64,000 bases of DNA from Macrophomina tecta (lineage: Eukaryota; Ascomycota; Dothideomycetes; Botryosphaeriales; Botryosphaeriaceae). The notes beneath the pieces are model-generated. The model was not told the DNA's origin. It worked only from the letters and a program-made list of their open reading frames with translations, and ran no database searches. A program made the position numbers and the translations under genes. Below, piece by piece: positions 43,415 to 56,465 of this stretch (positions within the stretch are counted from its first letter, which is position 1; the number at the start of each line of letters is the position of its first letter). The DNA lies in assembly GCA_024180945.1 (NCBI GenBank), contig JAKSGN010000043.1, positions 2,852,001 through 2,916,000 of the forward strand. Direction: 5' to 3'.

Positions 43415-46294
43415 CTACAATACACGCGGGCCGTCCTCACACCCGCCCTCCTGCTCCGTCATCCCCACTGTATTCGACCTCTTCCGCCGCACCTGCGGGC
43501 GTTGATCCCCTTCAGCGCCGCCATTCACGAGCCTCTCAGCCCCAGCAAGACTTCCAAATGAGCTTCGAGCCGGACCGCGCCGAGCCGCGTCGGCGCCAAC
43601 ACTGCCCGCCCGCGGCGGCGTGAGCTGCCCGCTCGGCGGCGGCAGCGGCCAGTTGTCGTAGTCCGGCAGCGGGCTCAGCAGCACCTCGTCCCGCAGCACC
43701 GACGTCCGCGTCGTCTCGGCGTCGTCGGTGCTCTCTCCCCGGCTCGCGGCGTCCTCCGACCCGCGCCGCACCCTGCTGCGCCCTCGTCGGGCGCCGGCCG
43801 TCGACGACGACGGCGGCGGCGAAGACGCCAGGCCGGCTGTTGACAGCGAGGATTCGCGCCGCCTCATCTCGCGGAACTGGATGATGGCCGACGTCGCGAA
43901 CTTGGAGCCGCGCCGCTTCCGCCTGCTGTGGCCGTGCTCAGCGTCCTCGTTGTCGTTGTCGTCGTGCTTCTCGTCGGCGGCCCTGCCCGAGATGACGCTC
44001 ATGAAGTTGGCTGCCGCCGGCTTGAGGAGTGGGTGCCGGGGGTCCGAGAGGTCCAGCACCGCGAGCGCTTCGTTGCTGCGGGTGATTGGAATGGAGTGCG
44101 AGGCGCGCGTCCAGGCGCCCACGCCGAGTGGCGCGTGGGCGAGGTGGATGAGGTGGGGGGTGGAGTGGGTGAGCCATTCGTGGCGGGCGTAGGTGGTAGG
44201 GTCGATTGTGGGCGGGGGCGGTAGGGTAGAGGGGGAGGAGGAAGTGGAGGAAGGGGAAGAGGAGGAGGATGAGGATGAGGAGGATGAGGATGAGGCGGAG
44301 TGCTGGCGCAGGAGGCGGCGTCGGTAGTGGTTCACGCAGAGTGGGGAGAGCAGGAGGGAGGTCAGGATGGTGACGAGGCCTAGGGAGACGATGAGGAGGA
44401 GAGGGAAGAGGCCAAAGGAGGTGTGGGTCGAGCTGAGGATCTTCTGTTGGGTGCGAAGAGAGAGAATAAATCAGTAAATGTACATCTCTTGGGGTTGTAT
44501 GCGCATGTTAGGGGCGGAGGAGAGGAAAAGCATACCTGGCTCCGACACATCTCCTCCTCAACCGCATCCGACGGCCTCACCAACCACGGCAGCAAGACCG
44601 CATCGACCGGCCCCATCGCCGTGTCGACAAACATCCCCTGCAGGTGCGCCATCGTCGTCGCGTGCCAGTGCATCACGTCCATCTGCCATTGGTCCGCCGG
44701 AAGCAGTCCTTGCACCCCGTCCTGCAGCGTGTACCGCGCCGTCAGCAAGTGTACCCCCAGCCGACTCACAGCCATCGGCAGGTCAAGCGCCCGCCCGATT
44801 GTGCTGGCCGCGAGCCAGCGAAACCGCTGCAGTTGCTGTTTGTCACTCTCTCCCAGCTGGCTCGTAATGTTGTTGAACGCGTCGGCGGCGGCGCCGAGGG
44901 GCGAGCAGCGCTGCAGCCCCGATGGATTCGAGGCGCAGTACTGGACCTGCACTGCACATGCAAGCGGCGACGCAGCTTCACTGGTGAAATACGGACCGGG
45001 TGCTAAGGGGTCGGGCGGCGCAAGGCGCGCGGCGAGGCTGGCGAGTTGGTCACCCCGGTACCAGCTGTCGTTGGTCGGGACGGTGTAGAGGACTTGGTTG
45101 CCGGAGAGGAAGAAGACGGAGGTATCGGCGTTGGGGATGTGGAGCTGGGGGATAGGGGCGAAGGTGGAGGCATTGGTGGCGATGGTGCTGTCGATCGAGG
45201 CGGAATGGACGCCGCTGGGGTTGAGGATGTCAGTTGCGGATTTTCGGTTCGTTTGGCGTGCTGTGCTCCGGAAGGTATGCTTACCTCAAGGTATAGTCTG
45301 CTTGCGCGCTGGTCATGTTTGTTTCGAGAAGTTCGGCAAGCGCGTTGTCGAGGTATTCGTAAGTGTAGTTGTCGTTCACTCCATGCGGTTGCGGGATTCG
45401 CTGGCCGTAGTAGTATCTCGTATACTTCCTACCGCTTGGTGCAATATAGGAGCTGCTGTAATCTTCAGTCTTGAGCGGCGCGCACTGTACCCGCCTCCGA
45501 TACTGGAAACGCTGGCCAGGAGGCGCGTTGAGACCGAAGTCTTGGTGCGAATCCAACATGCCTGTATCGAGGGCCAAGTTTCCAGATTCGGTGCGGCAGA
45601 TGTCGCCACCGAAAGGGCAGCTTGCTTCGGCCTGAATGTTACTTGGCAAATTCTGTTTGATAAATTGGTTACATCTAAAAATAGAAGATGTGTTCGTGCA
45701 ATAGCATTGCTGCGCATAATTGGCGTACGAGATGGCATTCTGCTTCAAGTACGGTTCAAATGTATGCGCCGCGATGGTGTCCGGATTGTTGAAAGTGGAA
45801 GCGGTATAGCCGCAGTTAGGATTGGAAAGGAGAACCTCATTTCCAATGACCGTCGAGACCTTGGAGGAAAAGGCACTGGCGAATGCAAAGGCTACGATGC
45901 AGAGAGCCGCGAAAAGCGCAAGGGGCAGAGTGCGGCAGATGGACAGTCCGGAGTTACGTCGCCACGCCCATCCTGTTTCGAGAAGACTGGTCAGTCCGCT
46001 CTCGGCGGTGGAGGCGTTGCGCAGAATTGCTTGGCGTTGGTGGTACAGGCCGTCTCGGGGTTTAGGTGTTGAATGTACTTGGTGGAATATAAAGCAGCAT
46101 ATCCGCCAGAAGCTCGTGCCGACCCAGGTGATGAAGAAGGCAAGGATTGCGATCAAGAGCCCTCCGGTTTGCTGGTCGACCGTGAGCGTCGCGCCCAGTA
46201 CAGGTCCACGGGACCAATTCGTCCATATTCCGAGATGGACCGGGTAAGCCATTGAGCCGTCTGAAGCGGCAGATGGCGCCCCGTTCATATTCAT
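43415..46294 (-). CDS. Large integral membrane protein of a Pezizomycotina-wide family, unknown function
   Basis: I recognise the family type but not a function. Exons 46294-45285, 45214-44536 and 44443-43415 give 905 residues. The N-terminus carries the family signature YPVHLGIWTNWSRG and then helix 1 (about residues 44-62, LLIAILAFFITWVGT), a cytosolic segment with an FWRICCF motif, and helix 2 (about 120-142). A long, probably extracytoplasmic, domain of some 400 residues with paired cysteines and several N-glycosylation sequons follows, then helix 3 (about 573-596, FGLFPLLLIVSLGLVTI). The C-terminal 300 residues are cytosolic and disordered, opening with a serine run of about 20 and rich in basic and acidic patches. 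The upstream frame extends past 46294 without an ATG of good context, so that start was chosen. Confidence 0.75.
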
Positions 46295-47349
46295 TGCGAA
46301 ATTCCGGGCGGAGGTGCGTGGCACGAAGCTGGTACTGGCAAACCTGAGAGGATCATCGTGAAGACAAGAGCCCAGACACACCTCAGGTACGACCGGTATA
46401 AATCATACGAGGGGCCGTGGCATTCACCTGGACAGAATTCCGGCAGTAAGGCTGATGGAGAGTAGCGGGGATTGCGGATTGTGCAATCAGCTCTGGATAC
46501 TAGTGTCCAATTACAGCACAGCCTCTATGCGTCAAGAATTTGGACGGCGGTGATAGCCGTATCCCTTCAAACAAAGGATGCACAGCGATGCAGCGGACAA
46601 GGCGTAATACAAGTACAACCGATGGTTCTGCAGTTGCGAACTAAGGCAATGAAGATAATTTTCTTTGGCAACTTGGCAGGAAATCAGCTTTGAAAAGACT
46701 GCGCGAAGCCGGAGGGTACCTAATTCTAGTGAAGGAGTTGAAGTGTGCCGAAGAAGTAAGGGGCTGTTTGGAGAGTGGGGGTTGCATCAGGCGGAACGTA
46801 CAAGGATTCCTTCGGAATGATATCACTGGACTTGGAACTTGCTTACCGCAAAGCTGCGGTGAGACCTTCAAGACTACAGTAATGTCCCATTTTGTTCTAG
46901 GATACTTACCGGGTATGAGGCGGTAAAGGAGGGCCCAGAAGCCTAGCAGGGCACAGCTTTGCCCAAAAGTGGAAAGAAGAGGCAAGAGCCTTAATAGATT
47001 TCTTTAGGAGACCGTTTCTCAAATCTGTAATATTGTTATTACCAATAATGCTTAGATTCAACGCACGATGATCCATATGGTGCTTAATGTTTTTCTGTTC
47101 AAGTGTGGATTATTATTATGATATAGCACATCTGATACAATTGAATGGTCTTGAGCGGAAACCTTATATCTCACAGCCAAAAAGGCTTGGCCTTGCCGCC
47201 ATCCCTAGAAGTATTTTGTCGCAGTCGCGGCCAAGTCTTCCAAAGTAAGTGGAATCCCACTTCTCGGTCCGGATGTCAATGCCTCCCAGGCTGCGTCCCA
47301 TTACGTGACCCAACATTATAAGGCTGAAGCCTGCTAACTAAAAACAGAA
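46295..47349. other. Intergenic region between the membrane protein and the Zn2Cys6 regulator
   Basis: About 1.05 kb, AT-rich around 47000-47160. No supported gene. It contains the promoter of the membrane-protein gene and the 3' UTR of the regulator. Confidence 0.5.
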
Positions 47350-48960
47350 CTAAATGACCACGCAGTCCACTGGTTGGTAATCCTCCTTCCATACTCCAAT
47401 CTGCTCCCGCGGCCATCTCAACCACCCCTGACAATCCTTTGCATCAACCATCGCATCGATTTTCGTGACAACGTGCCTCCCCCACCCATTAATCCACCAA
47501 TTCCCGCTATCAAGCCAGTGAAGTAGCACCGCGTAATACGCAAACACCACGAGCGCCCTGCAATCCCTATCCGCCAACGCCCGCAGGAATGCCTCGTCGA
47601 CGTGACAGATCCACCCCAAAACCGCGCGCATTGCGATCGCGTCGCCCGCAATCTCGAACGTCTGGTACACCCCAATCAAGCTCTCCGCCGCATCGGCGAA
47701 GCAGATGTCGCCCTCTTCGTCCAGCCATGCGCGCAGCGCGACCAGTGCCCGCACCGCCTCGCTGCCGCTCTCCGCAGCAGCAGCAGCAGCTGTGTCGTCC
47801 ACTCCCGCCGGGCCAGGGGCCATCTGGTTCCGCGGACTTAGCGCCATGCGAAGCGGCACGCCGATGTGTGTCATGAGCATTGAGTCTCTGCTCTGCTCGA
47901 TGATGGCCTTGACGCCGCGCGACAGGTGCAGCCAGGGTGCAGGGCCAGCGGCGCCATCACTGGCGACGAACAGCAGCGGGGGGTGTTCTGAGCAGGGACC
48001 GGCGCCCCGCGGCGTCGTGAATGCGACCAGCATGCACAAGACGGCGCAGACGTAGAGGGGGGCGCAGGTCTCTGGCGTGGTGGTGGGGAGGAGCTGGTGG
48101 GCGGTGCGGAGGGCGATGGTATGCTGGGCGAGGGCGCGGGAGATGTGGGACTGGGCGATGTCATGGAGGTCTCCTGGCGAGGGTCCCTCGGTAGCGAATG
48201 CAGACATGAAGTGGGAGTAGGATGCAGAGGGACCGGGGGCGAGCAGGCCGTGCGCGAGGTGCATGCCGGAGAGGGCGAGGAGGGCGCGCATGACGAAGGG
48301 ATGCGAGAAGGCCAGGGTTGGCACTTCGATCCGCCACCAGTTCTGGAGCTCCAGGGTGGTGCTGAGAGTAAGAGCGGTACTGACGGTGAAATGATGTAGG
48401 AGCTCGAGGTCGGTCATGTGGAGCTCGAGGTCCAGGCCGTCAGAGAGAAGCGCCATGTCATCCTGGCCTGGTGTGAACGGCGGTAGGGGCAATTGATTCT
48501 GCCAATGGCTGTGGCCATTGCGACTGCTCTGGGGTGTTTCTGATGGCGTGCCCGGGCTTGACAACGCCGAGCTGCCCATTGCGGTAGTGTTGGGCGTTGT
48601 GCCTGCGGACAGCGAGGCTGTGGGAAGGGGGTTCCCCTTAGAGAAGTCGCAGGCGATATTGTGCTTGCTACATTGCCAACATTGTGGTTTCACTTCATCA
48701 CACTGGCATCCGTTAGTAGGTTCTGTTGCAGCAATTCCTTCTTAGTAGTGTCCTGGGATGGTCGAGAGGGGAGAGTATGTAGTGGTGGAAGAGGGGCTGA
48801 TGATATTAGGCGAATAGCTCGGGCTAAAGATTCCCCATACGGAGCGGAGCTTGAAGAATAGCCTTACTTTGATCTTTCTGCTCTTGCAGTTCTTACATCC
48901 GTTTCTCGACTTCCGGTGCGTCCGACGGGACCGATAGGGGTCAAGCGGGCTTTCGGCCAT
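47350..48960 (-). CDS. Zn2Cys6 binuclear-cluster transcription factor
   Basis: Fungal-specific DNA-binding regulator. Exons 48960-48868 and 48702-47350 give 481 residues. The six cysteines are C22-x2-C25-x6-C32-x6-C39-x2-C42-x6-C49, split by the intron between Lys31 and Cys32; the exact 6-residue spacing across the join confirms the splice. The basic N-terminus (RSRRTHRKSRNG) is typical of the sterol-uptake-regulator (Upc2)-like subgroup, in which the cluster starts near residue 20. A Ser/Pro/Thr-rich linker (about 60-100) follows, then the regulatory middle region with ELHMTDLELLHHFT near residue 115 and LALSGMHLAHGLL near residue 170. The target genes are unknown; the membrane-protein gene downstream on the same strand is the nearest candidate. 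Confidence 0.9.
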
Positions 48961-50796
48961 GCTGTGATTGTTACTGCTTGGCTGTGCAATCTAGGAGCAA
49001 CAGGAGACCTCATGGAAATTTAGGTGCATTGGCCCCGGGAACTATTACCTTTTAAGAAGAACTCGCGCGACACCTAATCAGACAAGCTGTGCGGAATGTC
49101 TGTCGACCACCCTTGATGCGATCCGAATACGACGTACGAGCGTGTCGTAGTTCCGAACTCGGATCGAACCAATGACGTTACCACCTCAAAAGTTTCCTCG
49201 TCCCACAAGAGCCGACGTAGGAAGCTCATGGCGTTTAGTAAGCACATCGCTAGTTTGTTAGCGCTGTGCAGGCTATACCAATGGACACTACTCTACCGGG
49301 ATCGCGTCTTGGTGTCGGCAGGGGAAAGTGCATCTCGTGCGAGAACTTACACTTGACGTACAGCCTAACTTTCCTTCGACGGCCGCGGAGAACTAGCGCC
49401 GGTCATGGAAAGCTTATTACAGTCAAAGGCGGGCGAGAAGTTGGATGGAAGTGCGACAGAAACAGCCCTGCCTCGAGTCGCTGATGCAAGCTGCTCAGAG
49501 TGGCTTAGTGCGGAATCAGCAACTTCAAACACCTACAAAGTGGTGAATTGATCTCGAATTGATTGTTAATCACTTCCTAATCAGTTAATTCCCAAGTAAT
49601 TCCTAACTAAACCTCCACGAAACGGTATCTATCAGTGAACGGATCGTTTCGGCAACATCCGGCCTCCTGATTCTGTTCTTTACGAGGATCTAAAGAAGAT
49701 CTCAGTCAACGGGCCTCTCGGTCGATCATTGCTGTGGTAGAAATCAGATTCTAAGTTTGCGATCCCATGGAGCGTGAGTCGGCCTGTTGCCGTTCCATGC
49801 AGCTGAAGCTTTTGGGGCTGCTCAGCCACGATACTAGCATTCGCTCATGGCCACAGACGGCATTCCTCGCTGCCAACCTCGAACGTCGCAAATCTGGGTT
49901 CTACTCAGACTTTAACGTAGCAGCCATATCCTTGCGCTCTTTTCACCGCAAGTTGCTGCATATAGCATCTTATCCAGAGGCAATCATTACCGGCAACATA
50001 CTTTTTCCCTGCAGCAGCGCCTGCAACTACCGAGCACAATACCAGTTAGGAGGCCAGAGCCCGCAGAAAAAAAAGATAATATATACCCACGTCAACCGAC
50101 TACGTGCTTGGCCAGTTCTAGCGTGATTATTAAACCACGTGCAACGCCGTAGTCCATCACTCCGTCCGCCAGTGTCTCACTCTCGACGTCCGAAGTTGCG
50201 CACACCCCCCTCCACGCCAAAGAAACCCCTTCAAACCACCTACAACCTCGAACGTCTGCAAATGCCGAATGTTCCGCTCAGCGCGCACTACTCACATCTA
50301 GCAAACTCTCGCCCAGCGCAATTCTCGAAACAGCAGGAGCGAAAGTGCCGCCCTAGCCGTCCACCAAGCCGCTCAGCCACCGGCTACTCGGGCTCCAGGG
50401 TCCAGACCGCAAGCCACGGGACCTCTCCCCGCACGATGCCGCAACGGGAATAGCAGGGAACGGAGAAGGGGGGAGGGTAGAGAGAGAGCGACAACACGGC
50501 ATGCAAATATATGCAAAAGCAGATTCTCAGAACTGGTAGTGGTATACATCCACTCGCTGGATGAATTACCGACTCCATGACTTTCCGTATCCTACAAGAC
50601 CTTCGCTCCTAGTGATCGTACACAAGCAATAGCCTATCCCCATCTTACAGTTGCAAACGGCATGAGCGTTCGCATATGGATACAGTTACACTCCCCCATA
50701 AAGTTCGTCCCCTCAGCAGAGAAGACGCCCTACCATGTGCTCAAAGAATGATGAATTTCCCCCACCTTCCTCACTTCCCCCCCTTAAACCATCCTT
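48961..50796. other. Intergenic region between the Zn2Cys6 gene and NOT4
   Basis: 1.84 kb, with AT-rich patches near 49540-49630. Only chance ORFs below 120 residues. It includes the promoter of the Zn2Cys6 gene at its left end and the NOT4 3' UTR at its right end. Confidence 0.5.
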
Positions 50797-53700
50797 TCAG
50801 TGCCCCGCCGCTCCGACGACCTTCCTATTCCGTTTAATTGCCGCGTTCAGCTTTTTGGTGAACTCATTTGCGCGCTGCTTCTCGACGTTCAATTCCCTCT
50901 CGATCTCTTGCAGGCTCAACACCGGTCCGCCCGCACCAGCACCGGCCCCGTTGTTCTTCTGGCCCTTCACAATACCTGCAGCAGCAGAAGCGCCATGGCC
51001 AGGGAACCCGCCGCCCTTCCCCAACTCGATGCCCAAAACCGGGGCCGCGGCATCGGATAGCGTGATGCCGTTGACGCTGATATAGTGGCTCTCGAAGGGC
51101 GCGCTGAGCAAGCTGCTGGCCTGCGCGCCGGCGCCGGCAACGGCCAGGCCCGCGGTCGTCGTGGCCGTGCTGGCCGTCGTGGCCGTGGAGCTGGTCGAAG
51201 CAGACAAGTTCGTCGCGCCGGCACCACCCACACGGTCAGCATTCTCGACGGCGGCGGGGACAATGTCTTCGGGCAAGGCGACGGGCGACGAGGGCATGAT
51301 GAACTCATCATTATAGTTGGCAGCCTCATCAAAGACCCTTGCAGCCGCAGCACCGCCATTCGCAGCCGCCGCCGCTGCAGCAGCTTGGGCGGCGGCCTTC
51401 TGCAGGGCGGCCTGGGTCTGACGGAGGGTGTTGCTCTTCTCGACGACGGCGCGGACATTGAGGTTGCGGACGATGCGGTCGAGGTCGAAGAAAGGGTCCC
51501 TGGTGGGGTTCCACTTGGTCGGGGTTCCGGCAGACTTCCTGAGCGAGGCTTCGAGCTCGAGGTAGCGGTCTTCCTCCTCGCGGGATAAGCCGCGCAGGAT
51601 GGTGCCCTCGGGCGTGACGAGCACGCGCGACGAGATGCGGCCGTCCTCACCGCCTAGCCGCTGCGCCTCACGCCGCTCGAGCACTGCCTTGATCAACTCG
51701 TCCGACAGCGTGTACTGCCGGTCGCGGTTGGGCACATCCTGCAGCGTGATCTGGCGCTCGTTTGGCCCTTGTGGGAACGACTTGTACATGTTCTCCAACG
51801 TCTCGTGCGTGATGGCGCCCTCGGCCAGGAGCTTCGCGATGACGGCCGCGGGCGTGACCGGCGGTGGCTGCTTCGGTGCTTCTACTGGCGCTGCCTCAAC
51901 GGCCTCAGCTGGCTTTTCCTTCTCAACAACCGCCTCCGGATGGACCTCTGGCGACGCGGCCTTCTCTGCCGGGCCTGGCGTGCCCGTCCGACTCTCTGCA
52001 GGTGTCGACGCTGCGGTTTTCGGTGCCTTGGCTGGCTTGGGTTTCTTCTCCTTTTTCTTGCGCGTCTGGATACCTTCTGCTACAACAGGCTCCTCACTGG
52101 GAGTGCGCGACTCCTTGAGGCCTAGTTCCACCTCGGTCATCTGGCGGGCGCGTTCTTGTCTTTCCTTCTTTGCTTGGCTCTTCGTCTTGGCGCGTTGAGG
52201 CGCGGAACCAATCCTGCTTCCTGGAGGGGGGGAGTTGGCACGCGACATGGATGCCGAAGTCATCGAAGCATTGTCAGAGATAAAGTCGCTGATCGGAGTG
52301 CCGGGCTGGTTGATAGACGCGACACTGGGCTGCCTCGACCTGATACTGGCCACACTGGGAGGAATCGCACCCGTTGCCGGGGCGGATGACGCAGTCAAGG
52401 CAGGTGGTGTTTCCGCCTTGGGGGTGTTCGTGATACGCATGATCTGTGGGCCGGTTCGCTTGAGGGGTGATCCCGTAGTAGCTCCAGTGGGCGTTCCAGG
52501 GCGCGACGTCGACTCAGCCGTAATTGACATGGTGCGAGGATTTTTGGCCGCAGCCTCGGTAACCGAAGAGATGAGACTGTCGGCCGCGATCGGCTCCTTT
52601 TTGGGAATCTGCAGAGGACCGGGGTGCTGACGCTTCGTGCTAGACATGGAAGACTTCATCTCCGCATTGACGGCCGGGGAAGTCTGGCTTACTTTGAGTG
52701 GAGAGGTCGGCACACTGCCAGCTTTGGACTCGGCCACAACTTGGGCCGCAGTCCTCTCCTTCTTGACAGGTGACGGCTGGATCTCCTTCTTTGTAGGGGT
52801 CTGGGCCACATTTTCTGATGTCGCGTCCTTGGACTTGTCCTTTCCCTTATCCTGCATATTCGCGGTCTCGACCTTGGTTGACGGTTCCGCTTTGTTTCTG
52901 GTTGGGGTCGCAACCGATTTCTGCACTTTACCTGGGATTGACTTGGTAGCGGTTGGTGTCTTGGAGGCTTCAGTGCTGACTTCGGTTGCCTTACTACGTT
53001 CACTATCCTTGGTATTCTTCCTCGCTGGCGTACCTGTGCGAGACGACGAGAGCGGAAGATCAGGGACGGCCGGTGTAATAACATGCGGCGTTGATGCATG
53101 AGGAGTGGGAATCCCCGGTGGAGGCCGAATCGAAGCACTAGATGGGGTGCCTACCCTGCTGACTGGGGCCGAAAGACCAGGAGGCACTGTAGGCGTCGCA
53201 CGACGAGGCTGCTCGAACAAATACGCGAGGTCGGCTGGATGCATTGGCTGCATCTCAGGCTCGTCGACAAGAGCATCCACGCTCCTTGACAACGGATCCT
53301 CGTCACCTACTGTTTTTGTAAATTAGTACTTGGCATCAGCATGTGATGAATGACAGAAGTGAATCGACGATGCGGGTGTGCGCGATGGTGAAGATTGATC
53401 GAATACTGGACGCTGAAAAGCAAGTGCAACAACACATGGGAATACAATTTCGACTCCACGTCTTCGTCACGGCCAAACAGTAGCAATTAAAAAGAAGCCA
53501 TCAGAAGTCTGATTATTCTGTAAGTGAACGCCATCTCTAAGGTGGCTGGAAGGGAATTTACGTACATAGGATGGCCATGACGAAGACGAAGAGAAGGACA
53601 TGCTGTCGGACCTAAGAAGGTAGCGACGCGTCGCCCGTAAGCTCAAGAGGCAGAATGAAAATCGGATGCCATAAAGCCCAACCATAAAAAGCCTGCCGAC

Positions 53701-56465
53701 CGCTCATTGCCAGCTCGGACATGAGATCCCGATTCCGCCGCAGAAACTCCAGAGGCCACCCCGAGGCCAGCCGGCCGGGTACGAGCCAATGCATCGCTTT
53801 CCCACCAGAAAAACGCCATCGTAGCCTTCAAAAGAGCAAAAGAAATAAAATGACAATGAAGGGGAATGACGCCAGGAAACTACCATCTGCTGAAGCCGCC
53901 GTTATACACGGAGGAGAACCCACCTTGACCCTGGCCAGCGTACAGCCCCTGGCTGACCATGGCTCCGCCCTGATGCAACCTCGCCTGCAAAATACTCGGG
54001 TCGGCAACATCAACTACACCACCTCCGGAGGAGGAAGTGTTAGCATGTCTGTGCTTCTTCCCCTTCTTCTTCTGCTTCTGGGAACCAGACTCCTGGTATG
54101 CGCCAGGCTGAGGTCCATAGGGGAAGTTCAGAAGGCCGGGGGCTGGGCTAGGCGTAGAAGCCGCGGTGGGGTTCTGGTGCAAGAAAGAAGGGAACATTAA
54201 CTCACGCTTGCCAGTATCATGCAGCTGGCTGCCGCCAGCGTTGCCACCACGACCACGAAGGAGCTCTCTCATCGCGTCTTCCTGGGCATTTCTGCCCATG
54301 GCGTTGGCACCGTAACCCACTCCGCTAGTAGCAAAGCCATGGCCTTGACCGAACATGCCACCACCGCTGATCGGCGGGGTGCCAGTCGTCTTCAGGCCCG
54401 GAGGAGGACCCTGGACGCTGCTGGAATAGAATTGTTGACCCAGAGATTGGTGCTGAGAGAGCTGGCTGAAGTGGCTGTTGGGGGGCATCATCGAAGATTG
54501 CTGGTTCATGAGCTTGGCATTGGCAACAGGCTTGACGTTCGCAGAAGCAGTGTTGCTGTCGTTGGCGAAAGTAAAGCGGGATGTGTGTCTGGCATGACCT
54601 CCAGCGTTGCCCTGCATACCAGGCTGCATCTGAGACTGAGCGTTCTGGAAAAAGTTGTTGCCCTGGGTGTTGGCGGACTTGAACTGCTGCAGGAGCAGTT
54701 GTTGCTGTTGCTGAGTGGTAAGGCCACGGTTGAGACCCAGGTTTGCCATCTGTTCCGAAAGACCGAAATTCTGATCCAGGCCGAGACTCGACGCACCCAG
54801 GGATTGCTGACCTGGCGCCTGGATGGCATGCTGCTGTCCATGGCCAACATCAGAGCGTTCTTCAGGCTCGCCTCCAAGTTGCATGCTGCCTCCACCGGTA
54901 GCCTCCTCTTGTTCTTGTTGTGCCAGAGCAGCTTCCCGGAGCGCCTGCGCCTCAGTCTCTAGTCTCTGTCGTTCTTCCGCCTCTTTTTCCTTCAAAGCCT
55001 TCCTCCGTTCACCACCGTTCATGTCGAAAAGAGGGGGAAAGCTTGAGATGATCCGGAGCTCCTCATCCTTCAGAGTGTTGGTGGAGAATACAAAAGCCAA
55101 TCCAGTGCCGGACAGGTTCTTCAGAATTTCATCCATCTGAGATGTCGGCTTTCTCGGTTGGGCCGGAAGTTCCTCGGGGGTTTCCTTTGCTGATTCTGCA
55201 GGCGGTTCGGTCTCCTTGGCCTTCCCAGCCTTCTTGGACTTGGGCTCTTCCGTCTTCGCTGGCGTTGCGGGAGTGGCATTTGTATCCTTGGGGCTGGCTC
55301 CAGAAGTGCTGGTGGGTTGGCTGGTGCTGCGGGGTTGAGCAGTTGGCGGGGGTTTATTGGCCCAACTTGCGTGCGAAGGTAGACCGGGACCGTCTTGAGA
55401 ACCGTTCGATCCCTCGTGGCTCTCCTGTCGTTTCATGGGTTGGCTTGCAGCAGCTACTGATTGCGGCGCATGTTGTGGCGGGGGTTGCGGATGAGGATGG
55501 GTGGAGGGCGTGGCGCGGGCCTGGTTGGGGTTTTGCGTAGAAATTACATTCATCGACGAAAGGTCCTGCCGGGTGAAGCTATCGCTCTCTTCGCCGGGTT
55601 CATGGAGGAACATGCAATTACGATTGTTGCATTGCTCATTGCGGAGGTATGCGGAGCAGTACTTGGTGGTTCCGTACTGGGCCCTGCGTTGCGGGTCAGA
55701 AAAAGGCAACCGTGAAACTTACAGTCTGCACCTACCTTAACACTCTGTCTCCATTTACGGAGCCATCCACAGCAGCGATGCAAGTAGCGGCATCTTCCTT
55801 TTTTGCGAAAGTCACATAGACACCTACAGATTGCTGAGGGTGCGACGTGTCCTTGGCCTTGCTCACCACGATCTTGATGATCTTGCCATACTGCCCAAAA
55901 TATTGATCGCCGCGGAGCGTTTCGAGTAATTTATCCTCTCTCGTGGTAGGGTTGAGGCCGGTAACGTACACAAGGTTCTTCTGGACGACGCGAAGGCCGG
56001 CGAGGTGCTTGCGGCTTAATGAATCGGCTTCGCGTTTCTGGGCCTCCTTTTGGCGAGCAGCGGCCTTCTTCTTCGCCTGCTGAGCGAGATCGGCCTTGTA
56101 GTTGGCCATCCTGGGCGACAGTCAGTAAACATGGCTCGAGCGGCGGGGATGCGGACAACGAACTCTTCTGGGCTGATGACCTTCCATTCTATGCTTTTCT
56201 CGTCATACGGGCGGCGGCATGCAGGGCAGAGGCCGTTCATAGTCGTCTTGATGTTATTGTAGCAGAACTGGCATATCTGTAGTAGCGCAGTCAGTACGAC
56301 AGGGCGCAGAAATCGGGGGACAGCGGCGCGCAGCTCGCGGCGTACCTGGTAGCCGCATGGGCAGGGTTTGAAGTTCTTGTCGGAGAGATCGAACTCCTCA
56401 ACGCAGAGGGGGCAGAGCTCCTCCTCTTCATCGTCGATGAACTGGTCTACCAGGGCGCGGGACAT
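50797..56465 (-). CDS. NOT4: CCR4-NOT complex E3 ubiquitin ligase NOT4
   Basis: RING ubiquitin ligase of the CCR4-NOT complex, acting in mRNA decay and co-translational quality control. Exons 56465-56346, 56276-56164, 56110-55736, 55683-53884, a tentative 53611-53562, and 53309-50797 give 1656 residues, in the 1500-1700 range of filamentous ascomycete NOT4. Domains: C4C4 RING at about 18-64 (CPLCVEEF, CPCGYQICQFC, CPACRRPY), coiled linker, RRM at about 105-195 (NLVYVTGLNP, GKIIKIVV), CCCH finger (KYCSAYLRNEQCNNRNCMFLH), then long disordered Gln/Pro/Ser-rich sequence and a coiled C-terminus (ELNVEKQRANEFTKKLNAAIKRNRK). The 50-nt exon was chosen because it alone restores phase between the two large frames. 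Without it the first frame stops at 53880 and the C-terminal 837 codons would be a separate gene. It is head to head with NUO-30.4. Confidence 0.82.

Noticed and set aside
44221..44300. GGA/GAT-rich stretch resembling a microsatellite
   Set aside because: It encodes the serine run of the 905-residue membrane protein on the minus strand, so it was not listed as an independent repeat.
49158..49185. B-box-like GGTTCGATCC on the minus strand (possible second tRNA)
   Set aside because: The flanks cannot form a T stem (ATTGG against CGAGT), and no A box or acceptor stem lies at the right distance.
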